Part shown: positions 22,085 to 32,947 of the stretch, piece after piece | How the letters are laid out: the number at the start of each line of letters is the position of its first letter | Numbering within the stretch: the stretch's first letter is position 1 | Source: Letharia columbiana | Lineage: Eukaryota > Ascomycota > Lecanoromycetes > Lecanorales > Parmeliaceae | Direction of reading: 5' to 3' | DNA length: 64,000 nucleotides | Assembly (NCBI RefSeq): GCF_014066305.1 | Contig: NW_023501071.1 | Span: 248,001-312,000, forward strand | Made by a program: the position numbers and the translations under genes | The notes under the pieces: generated by a model | Database searches by the model: none | Told to the model about the DNA's origin: nothing | Seen by the model: the letters and a program-made list of their open reading frames with translations, nothing else

Positions 22085-22321
22085 TATAAAGCTAATAGTA
22101 AAGAGCGAGAGCGCCGAGCTTTCTTTTATTTATAATATTATAAATCTTAATCTTATTTTTTATAAGAATAAATTTATTTATTTTAAGCGATTATATATAT
22201 ACTAATTACTAATTAATAATATTCTCGAAATCGTCTATAATAATAGTTATTTTAATTTTAAAAGATCTTCTAATATAATCTCTAAATTATAGTATATATA
22301 AAAATTATCTAAGTACTTTTA
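22085..22321. other. Unassigned interval
   Basis: A small patch with preserved G/C (AGAGCGAGAGCGCCGAGC, about 22103) is followed by an AT-rich tract. No feature recognised. Confidence 0.3.
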
Positions 22322-22540
22322 TTAGTATATATAAAAGAATAAGATAAAGCTAAGTTTAAAAATCTTAAATTTATATATATAGTTAATTATAAATTCGAGT
22401 TCGCTATACTTTCTAACTAGACTATCTAAGTTAACTAACTAGCTCTTTCGCGTCTTCTTATTAATAATCTATATATAAAAGTCTTATATTATAAAATAAC
22501 TAGCTCTCTAAGAAAACTATTACTTTATAATTTTCGAGTC
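22322..22540 (+). mobile_element. 5' fragment of a long Helitron
   Basis: It starts with the terminus TTAGTATATATAAAAG and follows the long-copy 5' block (compare 8750-8980), including the ATATATAAAAGTCTTATA motif. It is lost at about 22540, where an unrelated TTCGAGTCGAGG-containing tract begins. Confidence 0.65.
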
Positions 22541-22734
22541 GAGGTTTTAACGAAGTAAGATAAGATTAGAGTAAGGTTTTTCTATCGAGATAATAGAAGT
22601 ACTTCGCTACTTCGTTAAGTCTATTAATTAGATTAACTCGAGACTATTACTCTTATAACGTTTTTATAATATCTCTATAGCGTCTTAATCTTATATATCT
22701 TATACTCTAATTTAGACTACGATATTATATTCTA
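22541..22734. other. Unassigned tract with direct and inverted short motifs
   Basis: It has CGAAGTA / TACTTCG motifs repeated in both orientations (for example TACTTCGCTACTTCG at 22610) and a TCGAGGTTTTAACGAAG block echoed near 23260-23310. Base use is less AT-extreme than its surroundings. It may be part of the same unknown repeat as 23200-23400. Confidence 0.35.
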
Positions 22735-23179
22735 CGAGTAAAGACCTATAAATTAAACTTATAGTCATTTTTTTTATTAGAGTCTAATGGGCTATCGAGT
22801 AAATAGATAAGCGATCTTTAATAAGCGAACTTTAATAAGCGATATTTGAATTCCTTACGCTTTAATAATTATCAGATAAATTTTTAAAATTCTTAAAAAT
22901 TCGAAAAGCACAAATAGCGTTTTAAAGTTTTTAAAAAAAATTCAAAATTTTAATAGAAAATAAAAAGGTTATTACTATTATAAATAATATATATTTATAA
23001 TTTAATAAGAAAGGCGTAAGAGAGCGAGATTTTAATAATTGCGAATACTAATTTATTTACTCGCGATAACTTAGCGAGTTTAATTAAAGAGGGTAGTAAT
23101 TCTAAATTAATAATTAACTGCATATATAAATTCAAGATTTTCTAGTTTAGTTTTATCTTATTCTTTTATATATACTAAT
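22735..23179 (-). mobile_element. Short non-autonomous Helitron copy
   Basis: The left end is CGAGTAAAGACC and the right end TATATACTAA. The flanks ATTCTA and TACTCTA are consistent with A^T insertion. It contains three 14-base repeats, the inner unit, and the AGGCGTAAGAGAGCGAG block. Confidence 0.8.
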
Positions 23180-23405
23180 ACTCTATTTTATTCTATTCTT
23201 AATATATTTTATTAAAATTTAGAGAGATCGTTTAGAGGTATTTAAGATCTATCGAATTAACGAAGTATATCTTAAAATCTCGACTTCGAGTTAAGACGAG
23301 ATCGAGGTTTTAAAAAAACTCGAAACCTCGACCTAAAACCCCACCACGACCCCGACTCCCTCGAAACTCTATCGAGATTCCCCGCCTCGTTACGTAGCGT
23401 AATAA
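23180..23405. other. C-rich island with little RIP
   Basis: At about 23300-23400 the + strand keeps runs such as ACCCCACCACGACCCCGACT, including CpA, unlike almost all of the window. To the left is a GACTTCGAGTTAAGACGAG patch. It abuts a 5'-truncated Helitron. No reading frame is recognisable. Many C and few G remain on the + strand. Confidence 0.5.
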
Positions 23406-24160
23406 TTGATTATAAATTCGAGTTCGCTACGCTCTTTAATTAGATCGATTAACTTATTATAAATAAACGAGTAAAGGCCTATAAATTAAATTTATAATTA
23501 TTTTTTTAATTAGGGCTATCGAGTAAGTAGATAAGCGAACTTTAGTAAGCGAACCTTAGTAAGCGATATTTGAATTCCTTACGCTTTAATAATTATAAGA
23601 TTAAATCTCAAATTTCTCAAAAATTCGAAAAGCACAGATAGCGCTTTAAAATTTAAAAAAAAAATCTTAAAGTTTTAATAGAAAATAAAAAAGTTATTCT
23701 ATATATTAATAACGTATATCTATTTTTTTAATAAGAGAGACGTAGAAGAGAGAGATTTTGATAATTATAAACGCTAATTTATTTACTCGCGATAATTTAG
23801 TCGATCTAATTAAAGAGCGTAGCGAACTTAAATTAATAATTAATTATATATATAAATTCAAGATTTTTAAGCTTAGCTCTATCTTATTCTTTTATATATA
23901 CTAATTAATTAATATTTATAATTATTAAAATCTCTTATTCTATATTTAATTCTTTAATAACTTTATTATTCTCTATTAAAATCTTTAATTTTTTTTAAAT
24001 TATAGCTCGTAACCTACGCTTTTTAATACTCTAGAATTTTTAGAATTTAATCTTATAACTATTAAAAGATAAGATACTTAAATATCTCTTTTTAAAGATC
24101 GCTTATCGATAGCTCTAATTAAAAAAAAAATTATAAATTTAATATATAAATCTTTACTCG
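23406..24160 (+). mobile_element. 5'-truncated short Helitron, itself interrupted
   Basis: The parts are 23406-23467 and 23905-24160. Another short copy entered at AAATAAA^TTAATT, a site that reads AAATAAATTAGCGTTCG in intact copies. That gives an empty-site proof. The 3' end is CTTTACTCG at 24160. The inner unit and the palindrome (degraded) are present. The true 5' end is missing, replaced by the C-rich island. Confidence 0.7.
23468..23904 (-). mobile_element. Short Helitron nested in another short Helitron
   Basis: The ends are CGAGTAAAGGCC (left) and TATATATACTAA (right). It carries three 14-base repeats, the inner unit and the 5' block with GCGATAATTTAGTCGATC. The host copy resumes directly on both sides with no duplicated bases. 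Confidence 0.8.
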
Positions 24161-24387
24161 TACTCTATAAAAGAAGAAGTAAGAGAAGAAACTATAAAAA
24201 ATAAATGCGGAGAATATTATAAAGAATATTACGAAGAAATTAAGTAATAATAAGATTACTATCGTTAAGAATACGACTTAGCTCTTTAAGATTCTACGTT
24301 ATATACTCTCTATAATTCTATATTAAATTATTATTTAATAAGCGAAGAATACTATTATAACTTAGTTTATTATTCTTAAAATTTTAA
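24161..24387 (+). mobile_element. Long-Helitron fragment with one coding-type tandem unit
   Basis: It starts at TACTCTATAAAAGAAGAAG, which continues in long copies (8515-8560) as one sequence, so the Helitron ending at 24160 was inserted here. It contains one Tyr/Glu-rich unit (RREETI, EYYKEYYEE) and ends where the next copy begins. Confidence 0.6.
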
Positions 24388-24994
24388 TTAATATATATAA
24401 AAGAATAAGATAGAATTAAGCTTAAAAATTTTAAATTTATATATATACTTAATTATAAATTTAGAGTTACTACGCTCTTTAATTAAATCGATTAAGTTAT
24501 CGCGAATAAATAAATTAGCGTTCGCAATTATTAAATATCCGTAATTATTAAAAAATAGATATACGTTATTAATATATAGAATAACTTTTTTATTTTCTAT
24601 TAAAATTTTAAGATTTTTTTTAAAAATTATAAATCGAAGTTTACGCTATTTAACGATGAAAAAATTATAAAATTCGATCTTATAATTATTAAAAAATAGA
24701 GAGCTTAAAGATCGTTTATCAAAGTTCGCTCGATAGCTTTAATTAAAAAATGAATGTATATTATTTAATTTTAGAATAACTTTTTTATTTTCTATTAAAT
24801 CTTAAGATTTTTAATTTAAATTTTAAAATATAATATAAGCTTTTAGATAAAAAAAGGATTATTAATTTTAACCTTATAAATATTTAAATATAAGAAATTT
24901 AAATTTTATCTATTAAAAGTTCGCTAATTAAATTTACTAGATAATTGTAATTAAAAATAAATGATTATAAATTTAATTTATAAGTCTTTACTCG
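24388..24994 (+). mobile_element. Short Helitron copy with two inner units
   Basis: The 5' end is TTAATATATATAAAAG and the 3' end TCTTTACTCG at 24994. Inner units lie at about 24575-24755 and 24770-24940. It abuts the truncated C-terminal part of the second autonomous Helitron. Both flanks share TCTTAAAAT, possibly by chance. Confidence 0.75.
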
Positions 24995-26792
24995 TCTTAA
25001 AATATATAATTAATAATTTCAATATTATAGCGATTTTATATAAAGATTTTATTTTAAAAAATAAATTTAATTATCTTTAATAATTAAATTAAATTAGACT
25101 TTATCGATATATCGTAATTAAATTAAGTAATAATATTAAAAAAATCTTAAAGTAAGAATAAGCGATAATATTATTTTAAAAAAGAATAAAGATAATATTA
25201 AATAAAGCTATAGTAATAGCTATCTTAGAGTTATATTATACTCTTTATATTATAATATTTTAAAATATAAATTTATTAATATCTCTATAGCTATTTAGAA
25301 AAAAGAGTTAATTATTAAGATAAGAGATTATATTTTAAATATCTTTAATTATAATAATTTAACTATTATTAAAAGTCGCTTATATCTATTTCTAGATATT
25401 AATTTAATAACTATACTCTTTTTAAAACTATCGTTAGCGCGATAATCTTTTTATTCTATAATTTAAAATAGTTTAATTTATTAAAGAGATTATTAAGAAA
25501 AAATATATCTAATATAAAAAATTTTAATTTATAAAAAAAGAAATATTATATTAAAAAAAGTTATAATAGTTTAAAACTACTATTAGCGCGATAAACTATT
25601 TATATTATACTTAATAATTTTCTATTTAATTAAAAAGAAATTACCTATATATCTTAATTTATAATTATTTTATAGATTTAGAGAGTTATCGAATTTATAT
25701 TATAATAGAATTATTATAAAGAGATCTTATAAGATATATTCTCTCTATTAAATTATTACTTTATTTAATATTTAATTTTATTTAATTTTATTATAAAGTA
25801 AATCTTTTATTATATAAATATTATAATAGAAAGAGAGAATTATTATTTATTATATCTAAATATTTAAAGATTATAGAATTTAATATATTTAAAAGAAGAT
25901 ATCGTAGATAAAAGAGCTCTCTAGCGTTTAAATTAATATAATTTTTTTTAATAATATCTCTATATCTCTAATATAAACTTTATTTAAATATATCTTATTT
26001 ATTCTTTTTTTAAATATGTTATTTTAATAAATTAAGATAAAAAAATGTTCTATTTATCTTTATTATTAATATTATTAATTTAATTAAAAAAAGCTATTAG
26101 CTTAATCTAATATTTATATACTATATTAATTATATAAAATAGATTATTATTATTATTATCAAATATTATATTATATTAATTTAAAAGATAAATAAATTAA
26201 TATTTAATAGAAGAATTATAAATATAGAAAGATAAAATTTCAAATTCTTTAATAGACTTTTATAGAATCTATTTATTATATATCTTAATATTTTTAAATC
26301 TTATTTATCTAATTCAAATCTATATTATCTTAATTTATATTTTTATTATATTCTATTTAAAGATTAATCTAATAACTAATTTTATAAATATATTTAAAAA
26401 AATATATAAATATTAATATTAGCGTAAATCTTTAATATTAATATAAGTATTATATTTAATTAATAGATAAAGATTATAGAGTATTATCTAATATCTTTAT
26501 AAACTTATATTAATAATATATAATATATAAAATATTTAATTTAAAGATAATATAATTATTAAAATTCTTCGAAAATTGCTTACTATATATATTCTTATTT
26601 AAATTCTAATAAGATAAAATAATATCTATTTTATTAATAGTATATTAATTATAATTTCTATAAAGTATATATCTAATAATAATTATTTAGAGATTAGAAA
26701 ATAGATTTTAATTAGAGATCTTAGTATTAATAGCGATATCGATCTTAATAATATTAAAAAATTAATCTTTAAAATATTGAATAATAAAAAAA
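24995..26792 (-). pseudogene. Second autonomous Helitron: Rep to start of helicase
   Basis: On the minus strand this matches the + copy piece by piece. 26770-25660 corresponds to the part of Rep after the HUH motif (the tyrosine segment is visible on the complement near 26395-26360). 25600-25430 corresponds to the direct repeats between domains. 25400-24995 corresponds to the helicase start, with the complement of 'QLLKIIK-IF-N'. It lacks about 0.35 kb present in the + copy around 12960-13340. A short Helitron cuts the C-terminus at 24994. It is part of one broken copy that continues at 27141, 27746 and 37673. Confidence 0.8.
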
Positions 26793-27140
26793 CGAGTAAA
26801 GATCTAGAAATTAAATTTATAATTTTTTTTTAATTAAGACTATTAAGTAAATAGATAAGCGATCTTTAATATTTTTACGCTTTAATAGTTATAAGACTAA
26901 ATTTAAAAATTCTTTTTTTATCTAAAAGTCTATATTTCGTTTTATAATTTAAAAAATTTTTAAACTTTTAATAGAAATTAAAAATATTATTCTATATTTT
27001 AATAACTACGAATATTAATATATTTATTCGCGATAGTTTAATTAATTTAATTAAAAAGTATAGTAATTTTAAATTTATAATTAATTAGTATATATAACTT
27101 TAAGATTTTTAAGCTTAGCTCTTTCTTATTCTTTTATATA
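26793..27140 (-). mobile_element. Short Helitron copy inside the second autonomous copy
   Basis: The left end is CGAGTAAAGATC. The 5' end at the right is degraded (CTTTTATATA, then host sequence), so the last bases are lost or mutated. It has one inner unit with a shortened 14-base repeat tract. Confidence 0.65.
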
Positions 27141-27308
27141 AAATTTTATTTTTAAAATTCTATAATATAGATATAGATAAGAACTTAATTTATTATTAAT
27201 AAAATTAGTTAAAGTTGAAGCAAAAATAATATTCTAATAAAATTAGTTTATAAGTTATAATTTTTCTTAATAGAAGAAAGAAAAATAATATATTATTTAT
27301 TAGCTTAA
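27141..27308 (-). pseudogene. Rep fragment of the second autonomous Helitron
   Basis: The complement matches the + copy in two pieces: near 11020-11090 (AATAATATATTATT...TCTTTC) and near 11575-11610 (TATCTATATTATA). It is therefore an internally deleted part of Rep. It lies between two short Helitrons, so it is the same copy as 24995-26792. Confidence 0.6.
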
Positions 27309-27745
27309 TTAGTATATATAAAAGAATAAAGTAGAGCTAAGCTTAAAAATCTTAAATTTATATATATAGCTAATTATAAATTTAGATTTACTACGCTCTT
27401 TAATTAAATCGACTAAGTTATCGCGGATAAATAAATTAGTATTCGCAACTATTAAAGAAATGTACTCGAATAGCCCTAATTAAAAAATAGGTATACATTA
27501 TTTAATTTTAGAATAACTTTTTAATTTTCTATTAAAATTTGAAGATTTCTTTTTTAAATTATAGAACGAAATGTAAGCTTTTAGAAAAAAAAAATTTCTA
27601 AATTTAGTCTGATAATTATTAAAGCGCAAGGAATTCAAATATCGCTTATTAGAGTTCGCTCGATAGTCGGATAGCTCGCTCACCTATTTACTCGATAGCC
27701 CTAATTTAAAAAAAAAAATGAATTTAATTTATAAACCTTTACTTC
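27309..27745 (+). mobile_element. Short Helitron copy with relatively mild RIP
   Basis: The 5' end is TTAGTATATATAAAAG and the 3' end CCTTTACTTC. It keeps several CpA/TpG sites (GGTATACATTA, AAGCGCAAGGAATTCAAAT), so it may be younger or less exposed to RIP. A 61-codon ATG-to-stop frame on the minus strand (27498-27683) lies across its inner unit. That frame has no family resemblance and is a by-product of low stop density here. Confidence 0.75.
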
Positions 27746-27930
27746 TTATTTATAATAACGTTATTAATATAAATATTAATAAATATTTAATAAATATTAT
27801 TTTAAATATATTTCTAATTTATCTTTAGTTAATAGAGTTAATTACTTTTAATAGTTATATATATATTATAAATAAAATATTATAACAATCTATTTTAATA
27901 AAAAACGTTTAAATTTATTAGATTTAATTT
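27746..27930 (-). pseudogene. Rep fragment of the second autonomous Helitron
   Basis: The complement matches 10825-10990 of the + copy (TAATAAATTTAAACG...TTAATATTTATATTAATAA). It ends at the 5' end of the short Helitron starting at 27931. The sequence that should follow appears at 37673. Confidence 0.7.
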
Positions 27931-28639
27931 ATATTATTAATATATATAATAGAATAAAATAAAGTTAAGTTTAAAAATCTTAAATTTATATATATAGTTA
28001 ATTTTAATTTTAAGATTATTACGCTTTCTAATTATATTAATTAAACTATTATAACTTATATAAATAAAAACTATTAATATTCGTAGTTATTAGAAAAATA
28101 AATATATATAATTAATATATAGAATAACCTTTTTATTTTCTATTAAAATTTCAAGATTTTTTTTTAATTTATAGAATTAAATAAAAGCTCTTATATAAAA
28201 AAAGAATTTCTAAATTTAATCTTATAATTATTAAAGCGTAAGAAATTTAAATATCGCTTATTAGAACTCGCTTAACAGTCGAATAGCTCTAGTTAAATAT
28301 ATATTATTTAACTTTAAAATAACTTTTTAATTTTCTATTAAAACTTTAATATTTTTTTTTAAATTATAAAATAAAATATAAGTATTTAGATAAAAAACGA
28401 ATTTTTAAGTTTAGTCTTATAATTATTAAAGAATAATAAATTTAAATATTACTTATTTAAGTTCGCTCGACTACTTTAATTAAAAAATAGAAATATATTA
28501 TTTAATTTTAAAATAATAATCTTATTTTCTATTAGAATTTTTTAATTCTAGATTATAGAATAAGAACGTAATTCTTAATAAGTACTCGAAATAGAAAAAG
28601 ATATTTATATTTATTATTATATTAACTTATAAGTAGAAT

Positions 28640-28750
28640 AAATAAAGAAATTAGATACTTTTAATAAAGAAAGTAAGCAATTTTTTAGACGTAAGTACTT
28701 TCTTAGAAGTAGATACTTTCTTATACTTTTTTACAAATAAGTACTTTTTT
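28640..28750. repeat. Short tandem motifs, TAAGTACTTTCTTAGAAG type
   Basis: AGTACTTTCTTAGAAGTA, ATACTTTCTTATACTTT and AGTACTTTTTTAGAAAC follow each other with about 20-30 base spacing. A related AGAAGTAAC-(G/T)-AG pair lies at 28840-28880. This is near the left end of the 9-kb element, possibly terminal repeats or protein binding sites. Confidence 0.5.
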
Positions 28751-28919
28751 AGAAACTATTTTATTATTTTTTAATATATCTATTAGTCCTTTATAATACT
28801 ATTATATTATCTATTAAAATATTAAAATTAATAAAATTAATAGAAGTAACGAGATTCTTTTTAGAAGTAACTAGGTTTCTAAAAATAGTCGAATTCTTTA
28901 TAACGATCTAAACTTTTAT

Positions 28920-29240
28920 TAGAGTTCTCGAAGTTATTTTTAAAAGGAATCTCGAAATTAATATTAAAGTTTTCTAAAATCTTAAAATTCCTTTCGAAAA
29001 AAACTTCGAAGTCGATGTTTAATAAAGAATATAACTTCGAAAATAGTCTCTTTTTTATTAAAAAATAGAATTACGACGTATTAAAGCTCTAAAAGCTCTT
29101 TTTAATCGTAATATTAAAGTTTTCTAAAATTCTAAATTTACTTTTAAGAGAAATCTTAAGAAAAAATAGTCTCTTTCTTATAAAGATATAGAATAGCGAT
29201 ATATTAAAGCTCTAGAAGTTTTTTTTTAATTATACTTACT
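28920..29240. repeat. Direct repeats of ~130-145 bp
   Basis: The block with ATTAATATTAAAGTTTTCTAAAAT recurs near 28960 and 29110. The block with TATTAAAGCTCTAAAAG recurs near 29075 and 29200. These make about two tandem units. They lie upstream of the first readable coding stretch of the 9-kb element. Confidence 0.5.
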
Positions 29241-29519
29241 TATAAATATTATATTTATTAATTAATTTCTAAATATATCTAAAATTATCGATATTATATT
29301 AAATATGATACTCGTTATTATAATTCTTTTTATTTAATAAAATAATATATCTTATTTTATAATATCTAGTTTTTAAAAAGAATCTTAATCTTATCTTTTA
29401 TCTCTACTACGTAAGAAGAATTAATATTCTATATTCTTTAATAAGAATTCTTATTCTTAAAAGCGAGTTTTAATTATATTATTAATATTATAGAGTAAAT
29501 TATTATTATAGAAACAGAT

Positions 29520-30107
29520 TTTAAATAATAAGCGAGTACTTCTATCTTTTTAAAAATCTTAAATAAATTAATATATTAATAATATAGCTTACGATTATTA
29601 ATATTAGAAAGTTTATATTTATAATTTAAATATAAATAAATTATACTTTCTTTAATTAATTTAAAAGATTTATATAATTTATTATAGTAAGCTTTAGCTA
29701 TAATATTCGCGAAAGCTAATAAATTCTTCGATTACTTATACTTTAGCTATTATAAACGTATAAAACCTTTATATAAAAGCTCGAAAAGAAGTTTAAGAGA
29801 ATTATATATATTAAATTTATAGATTATATTATTTAATAATACTTTACTAGATTAATTTTTAGAGTTATTTAAGTTATTTTATAAGTATAAAAGTATTAAT
29901 ATCTAATCTAGAGTAAGATTCGTTATAATAAAATATTATATAGTAATTTCTATAATCTAATTTAAATATTTAAATTATTTACTCTTTTAAGAGTAATAAA
30001 TAATAAAAGTAAGAATATCTATTTTTAACTTCTAGAAGATTCTTTATTAAAATTCGAATATAAACTTAATATTATAATTCGAGATTATCGCTAATAAAAT
30101 ATCTTAA
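29520..30107 (+). pseudogene. Unidentified protein relic A of the 9-kb element
   Basis: With RIP stops read through, it gives a Leu/Lys/Ser-rich stretch including ALAIIFAKANKFFDYL and KRIKPLYKSSKRSLREL. It may continue after the inserted Helitron (30720 on) with IRLASRILIYLAIKQ. No domain recognised. Confidence 0.35.
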
Positions 30108-30719
30108 TTAATATATATAAAAGAATAAATAGAGCTAAGCTTAAAAATCTCAAATTTATATATATAGTTAATTATTAATTTAGAGTTACTACGCTCTTTA
30201 ATTAGATCGACTAAATTATTATAAGTAAATAAATTAGCGTTCGTAATTATTAAAATCTCGCTCTTCTACGCCTTTCTTATTAAAAAAATAGGTGTATATT
30301 ATTATAATAGTAATAATATATTTATTTTCTATTAAAATTTTAGAATTTTTTTCTAAAATTTTAAAGCGCTATTTGCGCTTTCCGAGTTTTTAAGAATTTT
30401 AAAATTTTATCTTACAATTATTAAAGCGTAAGGAATTTAAATATCGCTTATTCTATAGAGTTCGCTCGATAGTCAAATAGCTCTAATTAAAAAATAGGTA
30501 CACATTTCTTCATTTTAGAATAACTTTTTTATTTTCTATTTAAGATTTAAGATTCTTTTTTAAAATATAGAACGAAATATATACTTTTAGATAAAAAGAG
30601 AAGTATAAAATTTAATCTTATAATTATTAAAGCGTAAGAAATTTAAATATTATTTATCTATTTACTCGATAGCTCTAATTATAAAAATGGTTATAAACTA
30701 ATTTATAGGCCTTTACTCG
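30108..30719 (+). mobile_element. Short Helitron copy in the 9-kb element
   Basis: The 5' end is TTAATATATATAAAAG and the 3' end GGCCTTTACTCG. The flanks TATCTTAA and TTATATTA fit A^T insertion. Two inner units (about 30310-30490 and 30500-30680) are present, the first with preserved GCGCTATTTGCGC. RIP is moderate. Confidence 0.8.
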
Positions 30720-32015
30720 TTATATTATATAAGATTAGCGAGTAGAATATTAATCTACTTAGCGATTAAATAAATAGTTTTATCAAATATAAATAATAGT
30801 CTTTTTAAGAATTTATCTATTACTATATATAAGTAATTTAATCTATCGCGTATTATAGAGAGAGCGATAACGAAATTTATTACTATAATATAGAATAGAA
30901 TATCGAGCTTAATTATAGAAATTATACTTTTATAAGACTTATAACGCTTAATTTAATTAAATTTATACTTTAACTAATATTTAATATAGATTTATAAGCG
31001 TTTAAAAAGATAATATATATATATTAAACTAGCGATATAATTATATAATCTATTAAATTTACTATAATACTAATAATTATAAATTAACTCGAAGATTTCT
31101 TTCTCGAAAATATTAGATATATATACTCGTTTTTATTTATCGTTAAAATTTATATAGTAGATTAATTCTTCTTATAATCTAATACGAAAATTAATCTTTC
31201 TAATAAAGATAATATAAAGTTTTTATAGAAGAACTTCTAAAGTAAATCGATTTTCTTAAACTTTGTTAAAAATCTTAAGAATCTTATTTTACTATAGATC
31301 TTTAATATATTTCGTTATAATACGCGTTTTAAAATTATTAAATATTTCTATAAGCGTAATCTAATAGATATTAAGCTATTCTTTATCTTTTAATCTAATA
31401 TAAGAATTTTAATATAAGCTAGATAGAGCGTTAGAAATTATATATTACTTTCTAAATTTATAGCGAAACTTAAAACTCTTAAATTATTAAATATACGTCG
31501 AAATATAAATAATACAAAGATTTAATTTAACTATCGAAGATATAGTTAGTATAATTTACTTAGTTATATTTAATATTATTTTATAATCTATATAGACTAT
31601 AATATATAGAGTAAACTCTATTATATATCGAGTTTTATTAAATATTTAAATAATTTTTATAAATTCTAAATCGATAGATTAATAGCGAGTTTTAATTTTT
31701 TTAAGTAGTTTATTAAAAAAGAGTATTAGATAAGTTTAAAATCGTTATAAATAGACTTTCTCTACTTTTATATTATTAATTATATAATATACTATAATCT
31801 TAAATTCGAAGTCTTTATTAATATTTAAATCGATATAAAGCGTTTACTTATTATTAAAATAAATAAAAAATAAAGACTTAGAAAGAGTCTTCTATAATAT
31901 ATAAAAAAAAGAAAATTAAACTTTAAAGATATATATAACTTCGCTCTTATATAAACTAATAAGTATAAAGATTTTATAATTCTATAATAGTTTAGTAATA
32001 GCGAAATAATAAGTA
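30720..32015 (+). pseudogene. Unidentified protein relic B of the 9-kb element
   Basis: Readable + strand segments such as SLFKNLSITIYKQFNLSRI and RAITKFIT continue from relic A. Other parts are frame-broken. The layout (large protein, helix-rich) loosely recalls transposases, but I see no catalytic motif and make no assignment. Confidence 0.3.
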
Positions 32016-32329
32016 TACTAGTCGAAAAGATATGATATATCTTATAAAATATTTTATATTAAGTAATATTATATCGTATTCGAATATAATATGAATAGAA
32101 TCGAATATCATTTCATTTTTCTAATATAGATTCGAGATCTTAGCGAGATATACTACGATATAATATATCTATAGTATTATATTATAAAATAATATATATA
32201 TGAGATATTTCGTTAAGATTTCTATATTTAGAAGTATAAAGTAACTATTCTAATTATTATTCTAATTAACGACTATTCTTATTCGATAAATTCGATAAAT
32301 TCGATATAATAACTAGTACTATCATGGCT

Positions 32330-32410
32330 AGTACTATTATAACTAATACTATTATAGCTAATACTATTATAATTAATACTATTATAGCTATTATATAATA
32401 ATAGACTATT
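32330..32410. repeat. 15-bp minisatellite, left arm
   Basis: Units of GCTAGTACTATTATA / ACTAATACTATTATA type, the complement of the TATAATAGTAATAGC units in the right arm. About five units. Confidence 0.75.
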
Positions 32411-32434
32411 TAAATAATAAATAGTAATAGTTAT

Positions 32435-32590
32435 AATAGTGGGAGCTATTAAAATATTAGGTATGTAATATATAGAACGAACGAATTAATTCTCTAAAAC
32501 CTCTCCGAGGCCAGGTTCTAAATATAGTACAAAATCAGATAACTGAAGAATACGATGGCTGAGATACGCGGAGATTATATTTCGATAGTA
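32435..32590. other. Middle of the TIR element, largely spared by RIP
   Basis: It keeps many CpA/TpG sites (AGGTATGTAATA, GGCCAGGTTCTAAATATAG, AATCAGATAACTGAAG, CGATGGCTGAG), in contrast to both arms. It is probably below the RIP length or copy threshold, or unique. No reading frame of note. Confidence 0.6.
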
Positions 32591-32680
32591 GCTATAATAG
32601 TAATAGTTATAATAGTAAGTAATAGTTATAATAGTAATAGTTATAATAGTAATAGCTATAATAGTATTAGCTATTATATT
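32590..32680. repeat. 15-bp minisatellite, right arm
   Basis: About five to six units of (A/G)TAGTAATAGTTATA / ATAGTAATAGCTATA, with one irregular unit (TAAGTAATAG, about 32613). Confidence 0.75.
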
Positions 32681-32947
32681 AGATTTATCGAATAAGAGTA
32701 GTTATTAATTAGAATAATAATTAGAATAGCTACTTTATACTTCTAAATATAGAAATCTTAACGAAATATTTTATATATATATTATTTTATAATATAATAT
32801 TATAGATATATTATATCGTAATATATCTCGCTAAGATTTTATATTATACTAGATATAAAATTATATAAATCTTAATAATCTATATTATATTAGAGTATAA
32901 TATAATAGATTAATATCTTATATTATATTATATCTTTTCGACTAGTA

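Larger units (their letters stand above)
32016..32947. mobile_element. Foldback TIR element with 8-bp target duplication
   Basis: Termini are TACTAGTCGAAAAG (left) and CTTTTCGACTAGTA (right), a perfect inverted repeat. The complementarity extends through arms of roughly 350-400 bases that include the 15-base minisatellite. The flanks are AATAAGTA (32008-32015) and AATAAGCG (32948-32955), an 8-base duplication in which one copy has CG turned to TA. A middle of about 150 bases (32435-32590) is unlike the arms. An 8-base duplication fits hAT-like elements, but the long arms and lack of coding make the class uncertain. One arm recurs at 20790-21163. Confidence 0.75.

Noticed and set aside
27498..27683. 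61-codon ATG-to-stop frame on the minus strand
   Set aside because: It lies across the inner unit of a short Helitron (27309-27745). Sister copies do not keep the frame, and the product is a low-complexity N/K/Y/L-rich chain. It is open only because this copy has fewer RIP changes.
29520..32015. hAT transposase
   Set aside because: The helical, Leu-rich relic loosely recalls hAT proteins, but no dimerisation motif or BED finger could be found.
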